From positions 1 through 64,000 of the forward strand of contig MQUF01000005.1 of assembly GCA_001914235.1 (NCBI GenBank): a DNA stretch of 64,000 bases, read 5' to 3'. The first letter of the stretch is position 1. The number at the start of each line of letters is the position of its first letter. Positions 1 through 8,499 of this stretch are shown here, in pieces. The DNA comes from Desulfobulbaceae bacterium DB1. Its GTDB lineage: Bacteria > Desulfobacterota > Desulfobulbia > Desulfobulbales > SURF-16. The translations under genes and the position numbers were made by a program. Below the pieces are notes generated by a model. The model made no database searches and had not been told where the DNA came from. It saw only the letters and a program-made list of their open reading frames with translations.

Positions 1-149
1 AGGCCAGGTAATCCATTGACCCATTCACCAACTGACATCCTGTCAGCACCAATCATTCCCTGTCCGACGATACGGCCATCTAACGTCTTGATGCAATAAG
101 CAATCAGTTTCTTGTGAACATCCAACCCAATGTAGTAAAGTGTTCTCAT
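1..149 (-). mobile_element. IS110-family transposase, N-terminal fragment (cut by window edge)
   Basis: The minus strand from 149 encodes a protein beginning MRTLYYIGLDVHKKLIAYC, the typical start of the DEDD (RuvC-like) catalytic domain of IS110/IS1111 transposases, with the first catalytic aspartate in GLDVHKK. About 49 codons are present before the window ends. A strong ribosome-binding site (AAGGAGG) lies 5-6 bases upstream of the ATG, so the start is well supported. IS110 elements usually lack long terminal inverted repeats, so the element boundary cannot be placed here. Whether the element is intact depends on sequence to the left. Confidence 0.85.
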
Positions 150-814
150 GGAAACCTCCTTGTGGTCTCTTTCTGGACGAGCCCATCTCGATCCAGCCGT
201 TTGTCTCATTACAAACATTTTGAACCACTTGGAGGTTTCTTGCAATGTGGACTGCTTATACATTCAAACAGATTTATTTTACATTGCCACATCAGGCATC
301 TGAAAAAGTCAAACAATCCATTGGTTGAACTTGCTACTGTCTGTCACCGCCGGTGTAAAGTGAACCCAACCGCCATCGGAAAATGGGCCCACCTGGCCGT
401 TTTTTTTGGAGTTGCACGGGCAACATTTTTTCTTTCAAATACCCTCAAGCCTTGTGTGAATGGCTTTTAAAAGAAAAAATGTTTCTTATCCTGGTGGAGT
501 TGGGGGCTTTTTCATAGGCGAGAGGTGGGTCCACAAAAAACGGCCAAGTGGGTCCATTTTAAACCGGTAGTGCCACTACAGTCCTGGCCCAGTTCTCCTT
601 TTACATAAAATAAGCAAAATTCCGATGGCTACTCTTTTCTTTTCCTTTAGCCAGGTCGTAGAAGAATAAAAAAATAAGAGAGTTTTTCAACCAAAGGAAC
701 ATCATAATTTTTCGACCAAAAAAAGGGATTTTTAACCCTATTTTGCAAATAGCCAATTTTTTGATCTGGACAACGCTGAAATCAATTTTTGCCGGATAAG
801 GATGGAGGGACATT
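150..814. other. Intergenic DNA between the IS110 fragment and thiF
   Basis: No convincing gene is visible. The stretch is AT-richer than the flanking genes and holds a nested inverted repeat at 379-561 (listed separately). The leader of the thi genes (562-814) was checked for a TPP riboswitch, and the conserved CUGAGA and ACCUGA-type cores are absent. A short weak hairpin (AGGG...CCCT) lies near 726-742. Confidence 0.6.
379..561. repeat. Nested imperfect inverted repeat, MITE- or IS-end-like
   Basis: An outer pair of about 31 bp (379-410 and 530-561) matches in inverted orientation at most positions and carries the core CGGCC(A)AGTGGG(T)CC. An inner perfect 13-bp pair (423-435 and 470-482, ACATTTTTTCTTT and its complement) sits inside it. 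The word GTGGGTCCA also recurs as a direct repeat at 525-533 and 548-556, as in the multiple end repeats of some insertion sequences. No ORF lies between the arms. This is probably the remnant of an element end or a small non-autonomous element. The family is not identified. Confidence 0.5.
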
Positions 815-1441
815 ATGCTGCTGCAGGAAGAGATCGAGTCGGTGCTGGCCGCGCGCCATGGCGCTGCAATCCAGGAAAAAATCAAAAAAGCGGTAGTCGG
901 CATCATGGGACTCGGCGGCTTGGGCTCGGCGGTTGCGGTGGCGCTGGTCAGAATAGGGGTTGGCAAGTTGCTGCTTGCCGATTATGATGTGGTCGAACTC
1001 AGCAACCTCAATCGCCAGTATTATTTTGTCGATCAAATCGGTTTCCCCAAAACCAGGGCCTTGCGGGACACACTGCTGCGGATTAACCCGTATGCCTGTC
1101 TGGAGATCGTCGAAAGGCGTCTCACCGAGGAAGTCATTCCCGTTTTGTTTCGTGGTGTTGATGTGCTGGTTGAATGTTTTGATGATCCGGCGATGAAACC
1201 GGCGGCCCTGCGTGCCGCCCTGACCGGTCTGGCGGGCGTGGGCTACGTCGGCGCGTCCGGCATGGCCGGGTTCGGCGAGGGGAACCGGATTGTCACCAGA
1301 AAGCTTTCTCCCCGGGTTTATCTTGTCGGCGATGAAGAGTCCGAGGTGGGGCCGGATCAGGGACTGATGGCCCCCAGGGTCGGAATTGCCGCCCATCATC
1401 AGGCAAATCAGGCCCTGCGTCTGCTTCTTGGGGTTGATTAA
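815..1441 (+). CDS. thiF: ThiF-type adenylyltransferase (thiamine sulfur-carrier activation)
   Basis: This 208-residue protein is of the E1-like ThiF/MoeB superfamily, expected to adenylate the C-terminal glycine of ThiS so that sulfur can be loaded for thiazole synthesis. The nucleotide-binding loop GLGGLGS is at residues 32-38, followed by the LADYDVVELSNLNRQ segment (Asp plus the Arg-Gln finger). It is the short ThiF form: the C-terminal CxxC zinc motifs of the E. coli protein are missing. The ATG has GGAGG nine bases upstream. thiS, thiG and thiH follow on the same strand, which supports the thiamine role over a MoeB or TcdA role. Confidence 0.88.
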   Translation: MLLQEEIESVLAARHGAAIQEKIKKAVVGIMGLGGLGSAVAVALVRIGVGKLLLADYDVVELSNLNRQYYFVDQIGFPKTRALRDTLLRINPYACLEIVERRLTEEVIPVLFRGVDVLVECFDDPAMKPAALRAALTGLAGVGYVGASGMAGFGEGNRIVTRKLSPRVYLVGDEESEVGPDQGLMAPRVGIAAHHQANQALRLLLGVD

Positions 1442-1494
1442 GGACGGCTTCGTGCCGTTTTCGTTCCGTTGAAATCAGGTTGTGTGAGTTGGAA

Positions 1495-1695
1495 ATGGAA
1501 ATCGTTTGTAACGGTGAAAAAAAAGATATACAGCCGGGCACCACGGTCGAATCGTTTCTGCACGGGCTTGGGATCAAGCCTGATACCGTTTTTGTCGAAT
1601 GCGACAGCGTTATCATCAAAAGAAGCGAGTATGAAACTTTTGTTCTTCGTGAAGGTGCCAGGTTGGAATTGATACGTTTTGTGGGAGGCGGGTGA
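1495..1695 (+). CDS. thiS: Sulfur carrier protein ThiS
   Basis: A 66-residue ubiquitin-fold sulfur carrier. It begins [12 protein letters not shown], has the PGTTVESFL segment typical of ThiS, and ends in FVGGG, which supplies the Gly-Gly tail that ThiF adenylates and that becomes a thiocarboxylate. A longer reading from a TTG at 1480 is possible, but the ATG at 1495 has a GAG six bases upstream and fits family length. It sits 53 bp after thiF and its stop lies 1 bp before the thiG start, so the genes are almost certainly co-transcribed and translationally coupled. Confidence 0.92.
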   Translation: MEIVCNGEKKDIQPGTTVESFLHGLGIKPDTVFVECDSVIIKRSEYETFVLREGARLELIRFVGGG

Positions 1696-1696
1696 T

Positions 1697-2470
1697 ATGT
1701 TGACCATTGCCGGGCGGGTTTTCAGGTCCCGTCTGTTTGGAGGAACGGGTAAGTTTTCTTCGCCCCGGGTGATGCGGGAGGCCCTCGACGCCTCGGGCTG
1801 CGAGATGGTCACCGTGGCCCTGCGCCGTATTGATCTGGCCAATCCCGAAGATGACATCATGAGCGTGCTTGACCGGGGCAGATATCTCTTTCTGCCCAAC
1901 ACATCGGGAGCGCGCGACGCCGAAGAGGCGATACGCCTTGCCCGCCTGTCCCGGGCGGCGGGGGGCGGCGACTGGCTGAAGCTTGAGGTGACGCCCGATC
2001 CGCGCACTTTGCTGCCGGACCCGGTGGAAACGCTGAAGGCCACCGAAATTCTGGTCAAGGAAGGATTTATCGTCCTACCCTACATGAATGCCGACCCGGT
2101 GCTTGCCTTGCGTCTGCAGGATGCAGGGGCGGCGGCGGTCATGCCGCTCGGCGCGCCCATCGGCACCAATCGCGGCATTCTCACCGCTTTTCAGATTGAG
2201 ATCATTATCGCGCAGGCCCATGTGCCGGTGGTTGTCGACGCGGGTCTCGGTGCACCCTCTCACGCGGCCCAGGCCATGGAAATGGGGGCGGACGCAGTGC
2301 TGGTCAACACGGCCATTGCCGTGGCCGGCGATCCGGTAAAAATGGCCGGGGCCTTTGCCAAGGCGGTTGAGGCCGGGCGCGACGCTTATGAGGCGGGACT
2401 TGGTGAGCAGAGTGCCGATGCCGCCGCCTCCTCGCCGCAAACCGGGCTTGATTTTCTGAGAGAGACATGA
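1697..2470 (+). CDS. thiG: Thiazole synthase ThiG
   Basis: A 257-residue TIM-barrel enzyme that condenses 1-deoxy-D-xylulose 5-phosphate, dehydroglycine and ThiS-thiocarboxylate into the thiazole phosphate of thiamine. The Schiff-base lysine is K95 in DWLKLEV. The phosphate-binding segments PLGAPIGTN and [13 protein letters not shown] are intact, as is [12 protein letters not shown] near the C-terminus. Length matches the family. The chosen ATG lies 1 bp after the thiS stop, with GGGAGGCGGG overlapping the thiS Gly-Gly codons as ribosome-binding site. The product should work with ThiH, encoded 142 bp downstream. Confidence 0.95.
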   Translation: MLTIAGRVFRSRLFGGTGKFSSPRVMREALDASGCEMVTVALRRIDLANPEDDIMSVLDRGRYLFLPNTSGARDAEEAIRLARLSRAAGGGDWLKLEVTPDPRTLLPDPVETLKATEILVKEGFIVLPYMNADPVLALRLQDAGAAAVMPLGAPIGTNRGILTAFQIEIIIAQAHVPVVVDAGLGAPSHAAQAMEMGADAVLVNTAIAVAGDPVKMAGAFAKAVEAGRDAYEAGLGEQSADAAASSPQTGLDFLRET

Positions 2471-2512
2471 CGACGGCGGCTGTAATTATGATTATCCCGT
2501 AAAAAACGAGAA

Positions 2513-2606
2513 ATTTACCTCAGGGGGCACAGAAGTCACGGCGCCGCCTCGCGGTAATGAAAAATATTTCTTTGTGGTCTCCGGGTACTCCGCGGTTAAA
2601 AAGAAA
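2513..2606. repeat. Degenerate intergenic repeat related to 22098-22194
   Basis: The gap between thiG and thiH carries an imperfect inverted repeat: CTCAGGGGGCACAGA on the left and a right arm whose complement reads AACCGCGGAGTACCCGGAGACCAC. It resembles the better preserved element at 22098-22194, built from words like ACCACTGAG and GCACAGAG. Such CACAGAG/CTCTGTG-rich elements are common between genes in many bacteria. The match is only approximate. Confidence 0.35.
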
Positions 2607-2612
2607 CTTTTT

Positions 2613-3752
2613 ATGAATTCATTCAATATGCCGGAAGAAAAATTCAGTATACCTGATTTTGACGAATTGGGATGGTTGATGGCCTCCTGTGACCGCAGCG
2701 ACGTCTTTCGCGCCCTGCAGAGCGACAGAGTTGATGTCAAAGGCCTGGCCGCCCTTCTCAGCCCTCATGCCGATGAGTTTCTGCCCCAGCTCGCCGCCCG
2801 GTCCGCCCGGATCACCTCCCAGCGTTTCGGTCGGACCATCCAGCTTTATGCCCCGCTTTATCTCTCCAGTTTCTGTACCAATAACTGTCTGTATTGCGGT
2901 TTTTCCGCCCGGAATAAAATTGTCAGAAAGGTTCTTACCTTTGATGAGGCGGAGCGGGAAGCGATGATTCTCCATGACCGGGGCTTTCATCATATCCTGC
3001 TGGTTGCCGGCGAGGCCCCGGCCCGCATGGGAGTCGAGTATCTGGAGGAAATCGCTTTCCGCCTGCGGGAGCGATTTGCCGCAATCTCAATCGAGGTGCA
3101 GCCGCTGGAAACCGAGGAGTACGGGCGGCTTTTTCAGGCGGGCATCACCGGCGTCGCCGTTTACCAGGAAACCTATGACCGCAGGGTCTATGAGTACGTG
3201 CATCCCGTCGGTAAAAAACGTGATTTTGAGTATCGGCTGGCAACGCCTGCCCGGGTTGCAGCAGCCGGCATGCGCGAGGTCGGAATCGGCGCGCTGCTGG
3301 GGCTTGCCGACTGGCGGCTGGAGGGCCTGGCGCTCGGGCTGCATCTTGCCTGGCTGCGCAAGCATTACTGGCGAACGGCGCTGACCGTTTCCTTTCCGCG
3401 GCTTCGTCCGGCGGAAGGTGGTTTTCAGCCGTTGGTGCCGGTTTCCGAGAAGATGCTCACTCAGCTGATGTTTGCCCTGCGGATATTTGACCATGATGTC
3501 GGGCTGCTGCTGTCGACCCGGGAGGAGTCCCGTTTTCGGGACGGCATGGTGGGACTCGGACCCACTCGTTATTCAGCCGGATCATGCACCGCGCCGGGAG
3601 GCTATGGGGAACCGGCGCAAAGCGACGAACAGTTTGCCGTGGGCGATCACCGCTCCATGGACGAGGTGTGCGATTCCATTTTTCAAAAAGGATTTGACCC
3701 GGTTCGCAAGGATTGGGATGCAACATTTCAGAGACAGGAAAGCGTGGCCTGA
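2613..3752 (+). CDS. thiH: 2-iminoacetate synthase ThiH (radical SAM tyrosine lyase)
   Basis: A 379-residue radical S-adenosylmethionine enzyme that cleaves tyrosine to dehydroglycine (2-iminoacetate) and p-cresol, feeding ThiG. The [4Fe-4S] cluster motif CTNNCLYC has cysteines at about 88, 92 and 95. Family signatures PLYLSSFC, VQPLETEEY, GVAVYQETY, SVSFPRLRP and SAGSCTAPGGY are all present. The ATG at 2613 was chosen over an upstream GTG (2574) because that extension would lie inside the intergenic repeat; the ribosome-binding site is weak. Anaerobes commonly use ThiH rather than the oxygen-dependent glycine oxidase ThiO, which fits the rest of the window. Confidence 0.94.
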   Translation: MNSFNMPEEKFSIPDFDELGWLMASCDRSDVFRALQSDRVDVKGLAALLSPHADEFLPQLAARSARITSQRFGRTIQLYAPLYLSSFCTNNCLYCGFSARNKIVRKVLTFDEAEREAMILHDRGFHHILLVAGEAPARMGVEYLEEIAFRLRERFAAISIEVQPLETEEYGRLFQAGITGVAVYQETYDRRVYEYVHPVGKKRDFEYRLATPARVAAAGMREVGIGALLGLADWRLEGLALGLHLAWLRKHYWRTALTVSFPRLRPAEGGFQPLVPVSEKMLTQLMFALRIFDHDVGLLLSTREESRFRDGMVGLGPTRYSAGSCTAPGGYGEPAQSDEQFAVGDHRSMDEVCDSIFQKGFDPVRKDWDATFQRQESVA

Positions 3753-3790
3753 TCGGCTGCCGCCTGCTGGAGACCTATGAGAGGAGAGCT

Positions 3791-5086
3791 ATGGCTGCAC
3801 AAGACTTGAAAAAAATGTACACAACGATTTTAGGCGATCATTTCCCCATGGAGATGAAAATTTCCTTTGGCGATCAAACCCTGGTTTACCGGAAACGCAC
3901 CTGGAAAATTCCCATGGAGGACGGCACCATAGACGAACGTGGGGTGCGCTATGGGGAAAACCCCGATCAGGAGGCGGCGCTTTACGAACTGGTGAACGGC
4001 AATCTGGTGCTGGGCGACTGCGGATTCGTCGAACCGGGCAACGGCCTGGTCAGTGGTATTACGGTGGAAGACATGCTGCAGGTGGGAAAACACCCGGGCA
4101 AGATCAATCTGACCGACATCGACAACGGCTTGAATATCCTGAAATATCTGATGGATCGCCCGGCGGCGGTCATCCTCAAACACAACAACCCTTGCGGCGC
4201 GGCCTACGGCACATCCCTGGCCGATGCCTACAACCGGGCCAACCGGGCCGACCGCATCGCCGCTTTCGGCGGGGCGGTGGTGATGAGCCGCGCCATTGAC
4301 AAAGAGACGGCGGAACTGCTCAGCGGCAATTATCTGGAGGTGGTCTGCGCCCCTGAATTCGAGGAAGGCTCCCTGGAAATCCTCAAGGCGCGCAAAAATC
4401 TGCGGGTGATCAAAATGGCCCGCATCGACCGGCTGGCCGATTTTGAAAAATACCGTTTCGTTGATTTCAAAAGCCTGATCGACGGCGGCATCATTGCCCA
4501 GCAGTCGGCGGTCAACTCCATCCGCCGCAAGGAAGATCTGAAGGATGCGGTGACGACCTATAAAGGCACGGAATACCGCTGCCGGCGACAGCCGGATGCG
4601 CGGGAAATCGACGACATGCTGTTCGGCTGGGCGGTGGAGCACGGGGTGACCTCGAACTCGGTGATTTATGTCAAGGACGGATGCACCGTGGGCATCGGCA
4701 CCGGCGAACAGGACCGGGTCGGCGTTGCCGAAATCGCCGTGCACAAGGCCTATGTCAAGTACGCCGATATTCTTTGTTTCGATAAATTCGGCATTCCCTA
4801 TGCCGACATGGCCCTGGAGATCGAGCGCGGCAAACGCGACAAAGCGGACCAGGAAGCCATTGACCGGCAGACCAAAAAAGACCGGGCCGGTTTGCCCGGC
4901 TCAGTAATGATTTCCGACGCCTTCTTCCCTTACCGGGACGGTGCCGATGTCGGTATCCGCCAGGGAGTCAGCGCTATTTTACAGGCGGGCGGCTCCATGC
5001 GTGATTTTGAAACAATCGAGGCGTGCAACGAGGCGAAGCCTCAAGTCGCAATGAAGTACACCGGTCAGCGGTCGTTCAAGCATTAA
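3791..5086 (+). CDS. PurH-like AICAR transformylase lacking the cyclohydrolase domain
   Basis: This 431-residue protein matches the C-terminal AICAR formyltransferase half of PurH (step 9 of purine synthesis). The catalytic motif KHNNPCG is at residues 130-136, and RYGENPDQEAALY, RADRIAAFGG and SDAFFPYRDGADVG are also present. The N-terminal MGS-fold IMP cyclohydrolase domain of normal PurH (about 200 residues) is absent, so IMP ring closure must be encoded elsewhere. The chosen ATG is preceded by GAGGAGAG; an upstream in-frame extension overlaps thiH and is unlikely. Only 38 bp separate it from thiH, so it may be read with the thi genes. Confidence 0.85.
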   Translation: MAAQDLKKMYTTILGDHFPMEMKISFGDQTLVYRKRTWKIPMEDGTIDERGVRYGENPDQEAALYELVNGNLVLGDCGFVEPGNGLVSGITVEDMLQVGKHPGKINLTDIDNGLNILKYLMDRPAAVILKHNNPCGAAYGTSLADAYNRANRADRIAAFGGAVVMSRAIDKETAELLSGNYLEVVCAPEFEEGSLEILKARKNLRVIKMARIDRLADFEKYRFVDFKSLIDGGIIAQQSAVNSIRRKEDLKDAVTTYKGTEYRCRRQPDAREIDDMLFGWAVEHGVTSNSVIYVKDGCTVGIGTGEQDRVGVAEIAVHKAYVKYADILCFDKFGIPYADMALEIERGKRDKADQEAIDRQTKKDRAGLPGSVMISDAFFPYRDGADVGIRQGVSAILQAGGSMRDFETIEACNEAKPQVAMKYTGQRSFKH

Positions 5087-5091
5087 AAGAC

Positions 5092-5170
<79 letters not shown>

Positions 5171-5182
5171 GGCTTTGCCGGA

Positions 5183-5686
5183 TCAACTCATTTCATCGAT
5201 GCGCAGCAGGACGGCATCCCCCACCTTTTCGGTTGAGATCAGGAATCGTATTTGGTTTTCCTTGGTGATATGGTGCAGATCGGCATAGGCTGGCACCCTG
5301 ACATGGCTTTTGCCTGTTTTGTAGGTGTCCGCCACGGTGTTGCGGATGGTGCAGTACTTACAGTGCACGGTCTTGCCGCATCCCCCCGGCTGCCGTGCGT
5401 AGGTGCAGGCAATGACCTCGCCCCCCATCCGACCGCCGACCTCCTCGGCTTTCTTGTTGAGGGCGATCAGTGCCGCCCGGTTGATTGCCAGAATCCTGAC
5501 GTCATTATCTACCACCATCACCGGGTGGGAAAACCGGTTGAGAAAGTCCGTCATGTCAATTGCCTCGTGGCGGAAATTTTTCCGCACACAGTCCGGGCAG
5601 ATGCCGTGGGTAATCGGCTCATTGTCTTTTCCCTCGCGGCTTTCATCGTCAAGCCCTTTGCCGCACCAGGCACATATCCTTTTCAT
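5183..5686 (-). CDS. Cysteine-rich PAS-domain sensor protein
   Basis: A 167-residue cytoplasmic protein with no signal peptide or membrane segment. Residues 1-35 form a probable zinc-binding module (CAWCG ... CPDC). Residues about 45-160 look like a PAS domain (FSHPVMVVDNDVRILAINRAA) containing a further cysteine cluster, C-TYARQPGGCGKTVHCKYC, that could bind metal or sense redox state. No output domain follows, so it probably acts through a partner. It starts 39 bp downstream of the hybrid kinase gene on the same strand, so the two may act together. The ATG at 5686 was preferred to an upstream TTG at 5716. Ligand and partner are unknown. Confidence 0.7.
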   Translation of the reverse strand: MKRICAWCGKGLDDESREGKDNEPITHGICPDCVRKNFRHEAIDMTDFLNRFSHPVMVVDNDVRILAINRAALIALNKKAEEVGGRMGGEVIACTYARQPGGCGKTVHCKYCTIRNTVADTYKTGKSHVRVPAYADLHHITKENQIRFLISTEKVGDAVLLRIDEMS

Positions 5687-5724
5687 TGTTTCACCATCAT
5701 GATTTTTTCTCTCCAAGAAGCGGT

Positions 5725-8499
5725 TCAGCCGGAATCCTTTCTCCGGTTCAACACCTGGTGGACGGTTGCGGCGAAATTTTTCAAGCTGATCGGTTTGCTG
5801 ATGTATTCCTTGATGCCTATTTCCTGGGCCTTCTCAGCGGTGATCAGTTCGCTGTAGCCGGTGCAGATGATAATGGGAAAATCCGGCTTGGCGGCCAGGA
5901 CGGATTTTGCCAGTTCCGTGCCGTTCATGCCGGGCATGGTCATGTCGGTGATGATGAGGTCGAATTTGTCCGGGGCGTCCAGGAAGAGTTGCAGGGCTTT
6001 GCTGCTTTCCGTGCTGGCGCTTACCTGGTAGCCGAGTCCGCGCAGTATTTTTTTCTCCAGGTTGAGCACCGTGATCTCATCATCAACCAGCAGGATGTGT
6101 TCCCGGCCGGAGAAAGTCTGGATGTTTTCAGTCGTTTTCGTGTCCGTATCCGTCGCCTTCCCGGCAACCTGCGGCAGATAGACCTGAAATGTCGTGCCCT
6201 GGCCGGGTTCGCTGGAAACCGTGATGTCGCCGCCATGGCCCTTGACGATGCCAAGAACCACGGAAAGTCCGAGTCCTGTGCCTTTTCCTTCGGCCTTGGT
6301 GGAAAAATAGGGTTCAAATATGCGGTTCAGGACATCCTGGCTCATGCCGGATCCGCTATCGCTGACCTCCAGCCGGACGTACTCGCCGGGTTGCAATGTG
6401 AATTTGCCCGGGATATCGTTTTGTTGCAGTGTAACCGGCTGCAGGGAGACGGCCAGGGTGCCGCCTTTTTCCTGCATCGCATGGTAGGCGTTGGTGCAGA
6501 GATTCATGATGATCTGGTGTATCTGGGTCGGATCGGCCAGCACGGCGCCGCAATCCGGGGCAATCCGCTGCCGGATTTCAATACTGGTGGGGATGGTCGC
6601 CCGCAGCAGTTTCAGCGTTTCCTTGAGGATTGGCTGGATGGTAACATGCTGCAGTTTATGCTCCTTGCGCCGGCTGAATGTCAGTATCTGCCCTACCAGA
6701 TCGATTGCCCGTTTCGTTGCCTTGATAATCTCCTTGATATCTTTTCCCGCCACGCTGTCATCCGTGGTGGTCGCATGAATCAATTCCGCATAGCCGAGGA
6801 TAGGGGTGAGGATATTGTTGAAGTCATGGGCAATTCCCCCTGCAAGGGTACCGATGGCCTCCATTTTCTGGGCCTGCCGTAACGCGCTTTCCAGTTTTTC
6901 TTTTTCCCCCATGGTTTTGTAACGGCTGACGGCAAGGGCAAAGAGCCAGGCGAGCCGTTCAATCACCGCGACATCCGCTTCCGTGTAATCCCTGTCTGCT
7001 CCGGCCAGGGTAATTTGTCCGACAGCTGCATCGGCGACAAAAACCGGCACATTGAGCACGCGGGTGAGAGGAACATGGCCTGACGGTAAATTTTTGGCGA
7101 TGTGCCCCGGCTCCGGCATGTTGCGGAAAAAGACCTTTTGCCGGTTGAGGGGATGGGCGCTGAAGTTCTCCCTGTTTTGCACGGAACAGGTTCCATCCGT
7201 TATTTCGATGATGACAGGCGGTGCCTTTTGTTCACCTGGATCTTCCAGGGAAACGAATCCATGCCGACTGTCGGTGAGTTCCTTGGCTTTATCAAGAATA
7301 AGATAGGTGATTTCGCGGATGCCGGAAAGGGTCAGCAGGCGATGGGACAGAGCGGAGAGCGCGGCATTGATCCGCAGTTCTTTTTGCAGGGCGCTTTGGA
7401 CATGATCCTTTTGCTTGATTTCCTGATGCAGTTCGTTGAGTGAGTTTCGTAATTGGACCGTCATGTTGTTGAAGGTTGCAGCCAGCTCACCCAGCTCGTC
7501 ATCGCGCAGGACTTTCGCCTGGCTGTCGAGCTTGCCGTTCATGATATCGCGCGCAACCGCGGCAAGATGCTGCACCGGCCTGACAATGGTGCCGGTTACG
7601 ACAACAATGATCAGGACGGCGGCAAGCAGGGTGAAGAAAGTGACAATGAGAAAAATTTTCATCTGGGTGTAGGCCAGCTGAAAAGCTTCATCAATCGATT
7701 GTTCGGCAATGACATCCAGATTTCTTTCCCCGAGAGGGATGCGGAAGGAAGAATAAATAACCGGTTTGCCGTTCAGGCCCAGCGGGGTGGAATTCACGGA
7801 CGCGGTCTGATAAACAAGACCGGGAATGGCGGCGATGGTCTCGCGCAGGACGACTGAGGGATTGCGATGGGCAATCACCCGGCCGAGGGAATCGATGATG
7901 TATACATCCTCTCCTGGTTTGAGATCAAGAGCGGCGATAATGTCCCACGTTTTTTTCAGGCGCACCCTGGCAACCAGCACGCCGGACAGGGTGTTGCTCC
8001 TCGGATCGACGATCGGCTCGGCCAAGTCCATGAAGGGTTCGCCTGTCTGATCGGAAAAGGCGACAGGGCCATAATAGGTTTTTCTGGTGGAAGCGGGCAG
8101 CAGAAATTCGTCGCTGTTGGCGCGATCAACATGCTCTTCCGTCGTCAGCTCCGTTCTGCTTGCGGTGAAAATTTCCAGGCCTTTTTCGTCCAGATAGCTC
8201 AGGCACTCAAATTCCTGATGAAAGGCCAGCAGTTCTTCCAGGATGTCTTTCCTTTCCTGGGATGAGATGTCGGCCAGACCGCGGACATGGACAATCACCT
8301 GGATATGGGTGGCGATGACCTTGATGGAGGAGCCGACTTCCGTGCCGACCCAGCGGGCGGTTTCCTTTACCTTGTCCGTCGCATGATTGCGCTCGGTGTC
8401 AAAGGACTGCCAGCCCATGAAAAAACTGAGTCCGACAAGGGGCAGCACCGCAAGGCTGATGAAAATAATGGTTAATCTGCTTCTGATGCCGCGAATCAT
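5725..8499 (-). CDS. Membrane-bound hybrid histidine kinase (Cache-HAMP-GAF-HisKA-HATPase-REC)
   Basis: This 924-residue sensor has membrane segments at about 10-30 and 281-305 flanking a large periplasmic Cache-like domain. A HAMP linker (306-360), a short coiled stretch and a GAF-like domain (about 380-530) follow. The kinase core shows H558 in AGGIAHDFNN, the ATP lid DSGSGM (about 715) and GTGLGL (740-745). A C-terminal receiver has the acidic pair D806-D807 and phospho-acceptor D852 in TDMTMPG. Its start overlaps the stop of the upstream substrate-binding lipoprotein gene by 4 bp (ATGA), so the two are translationally coupled. The cognate output protein is not in the window. Confidence 0.92.
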   Translation of the reverse strand: MIRGIRSRLTIIFISLAVLPLVGLSFFMGWQSFDTERNHATDKVKETARWVGTEVGSSIKVIATHIQVIVHVRGLADISSQERKDILEELLAFHQEFECLSYLDEKGLEIFTASRTELTTEEHVDRANSDEFLLPASTRKTYYGPVAFSDQTGEPFMDLAEPIVDPRSNTLSGVLVARVRLKKTWDIIAALDLKPGEDVYIIDSLGRVIAHRNPSVVLRETIAAIPGLVYQTASVNSTPLGLNGKPVIYSSFRIPLGERNLDVIAEQSIDEAFQLAYTQMKIFLIVTFFTLLAAVLIIVVVTGTIVRPVQHLAAVARDIMNGKLDSQAKVLRDDELGELAATFNNMTVQLRNSLNELHQEIKQKDHVQSALQKELRINAALSALSHRLLTLSGIREITYLILDKAKELTDSRHGFVSLEDPGEQKAPPVIIEITDGTCSVQNRENFSAHPLNRQKVFFRNMPEPGHIAKNLPSGHVPLTRVLNVPVFVADAAVGQITLAGADRDYTEADVAVIERLAWLFALAVSRYKTMGEKEKLESALRQAQKMEAIGTLAGGIAHDFNNILTPILGYAELIHATTTDDSVAGKDIKEIIKATKRAIDLVGQILTFSRRKEHKLQHVTIQPILKETLKLLRATIPTSIEIRQRIAPDCGAVLADPTQIHQIIMNLCTNAYHAMQEKGGTLAVSLQPVTLQQNDIPGKFTLQPGEYVRLEVSDSGSGMSQDVLNRIFEPYFSTKAEGKGTGLGLSVVLGIVKGHGGDITVSSEPGQGTTFQVYLPQVAGKATDTDTKTTENIQTFSGREHILLVDDEITVLNLEKKILRGLGYQVSASTESSKALQLFLDAPDKFDLIITDMTMPGMNGTELAKSVLAAKPDFPIIICTGYSELITAEKAQEIGIKEYISKPISLKNFAATVHQVLNRRKDSG

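Noticed and set aside
562-814. TPP riboswitch upstream of the thiamine genes
   Set aside because: The conserved CUGAGA and ACCUGAUC-type cores are absent. A GCCGGATAAGG word near 791 is only a chance likeness.
5686-6882. 398-codon plus-strand ORF
   Set aside because: It is antisense to the hybrid kinase's ATPase and receiver regions, which carry all expected catalytic motifs.
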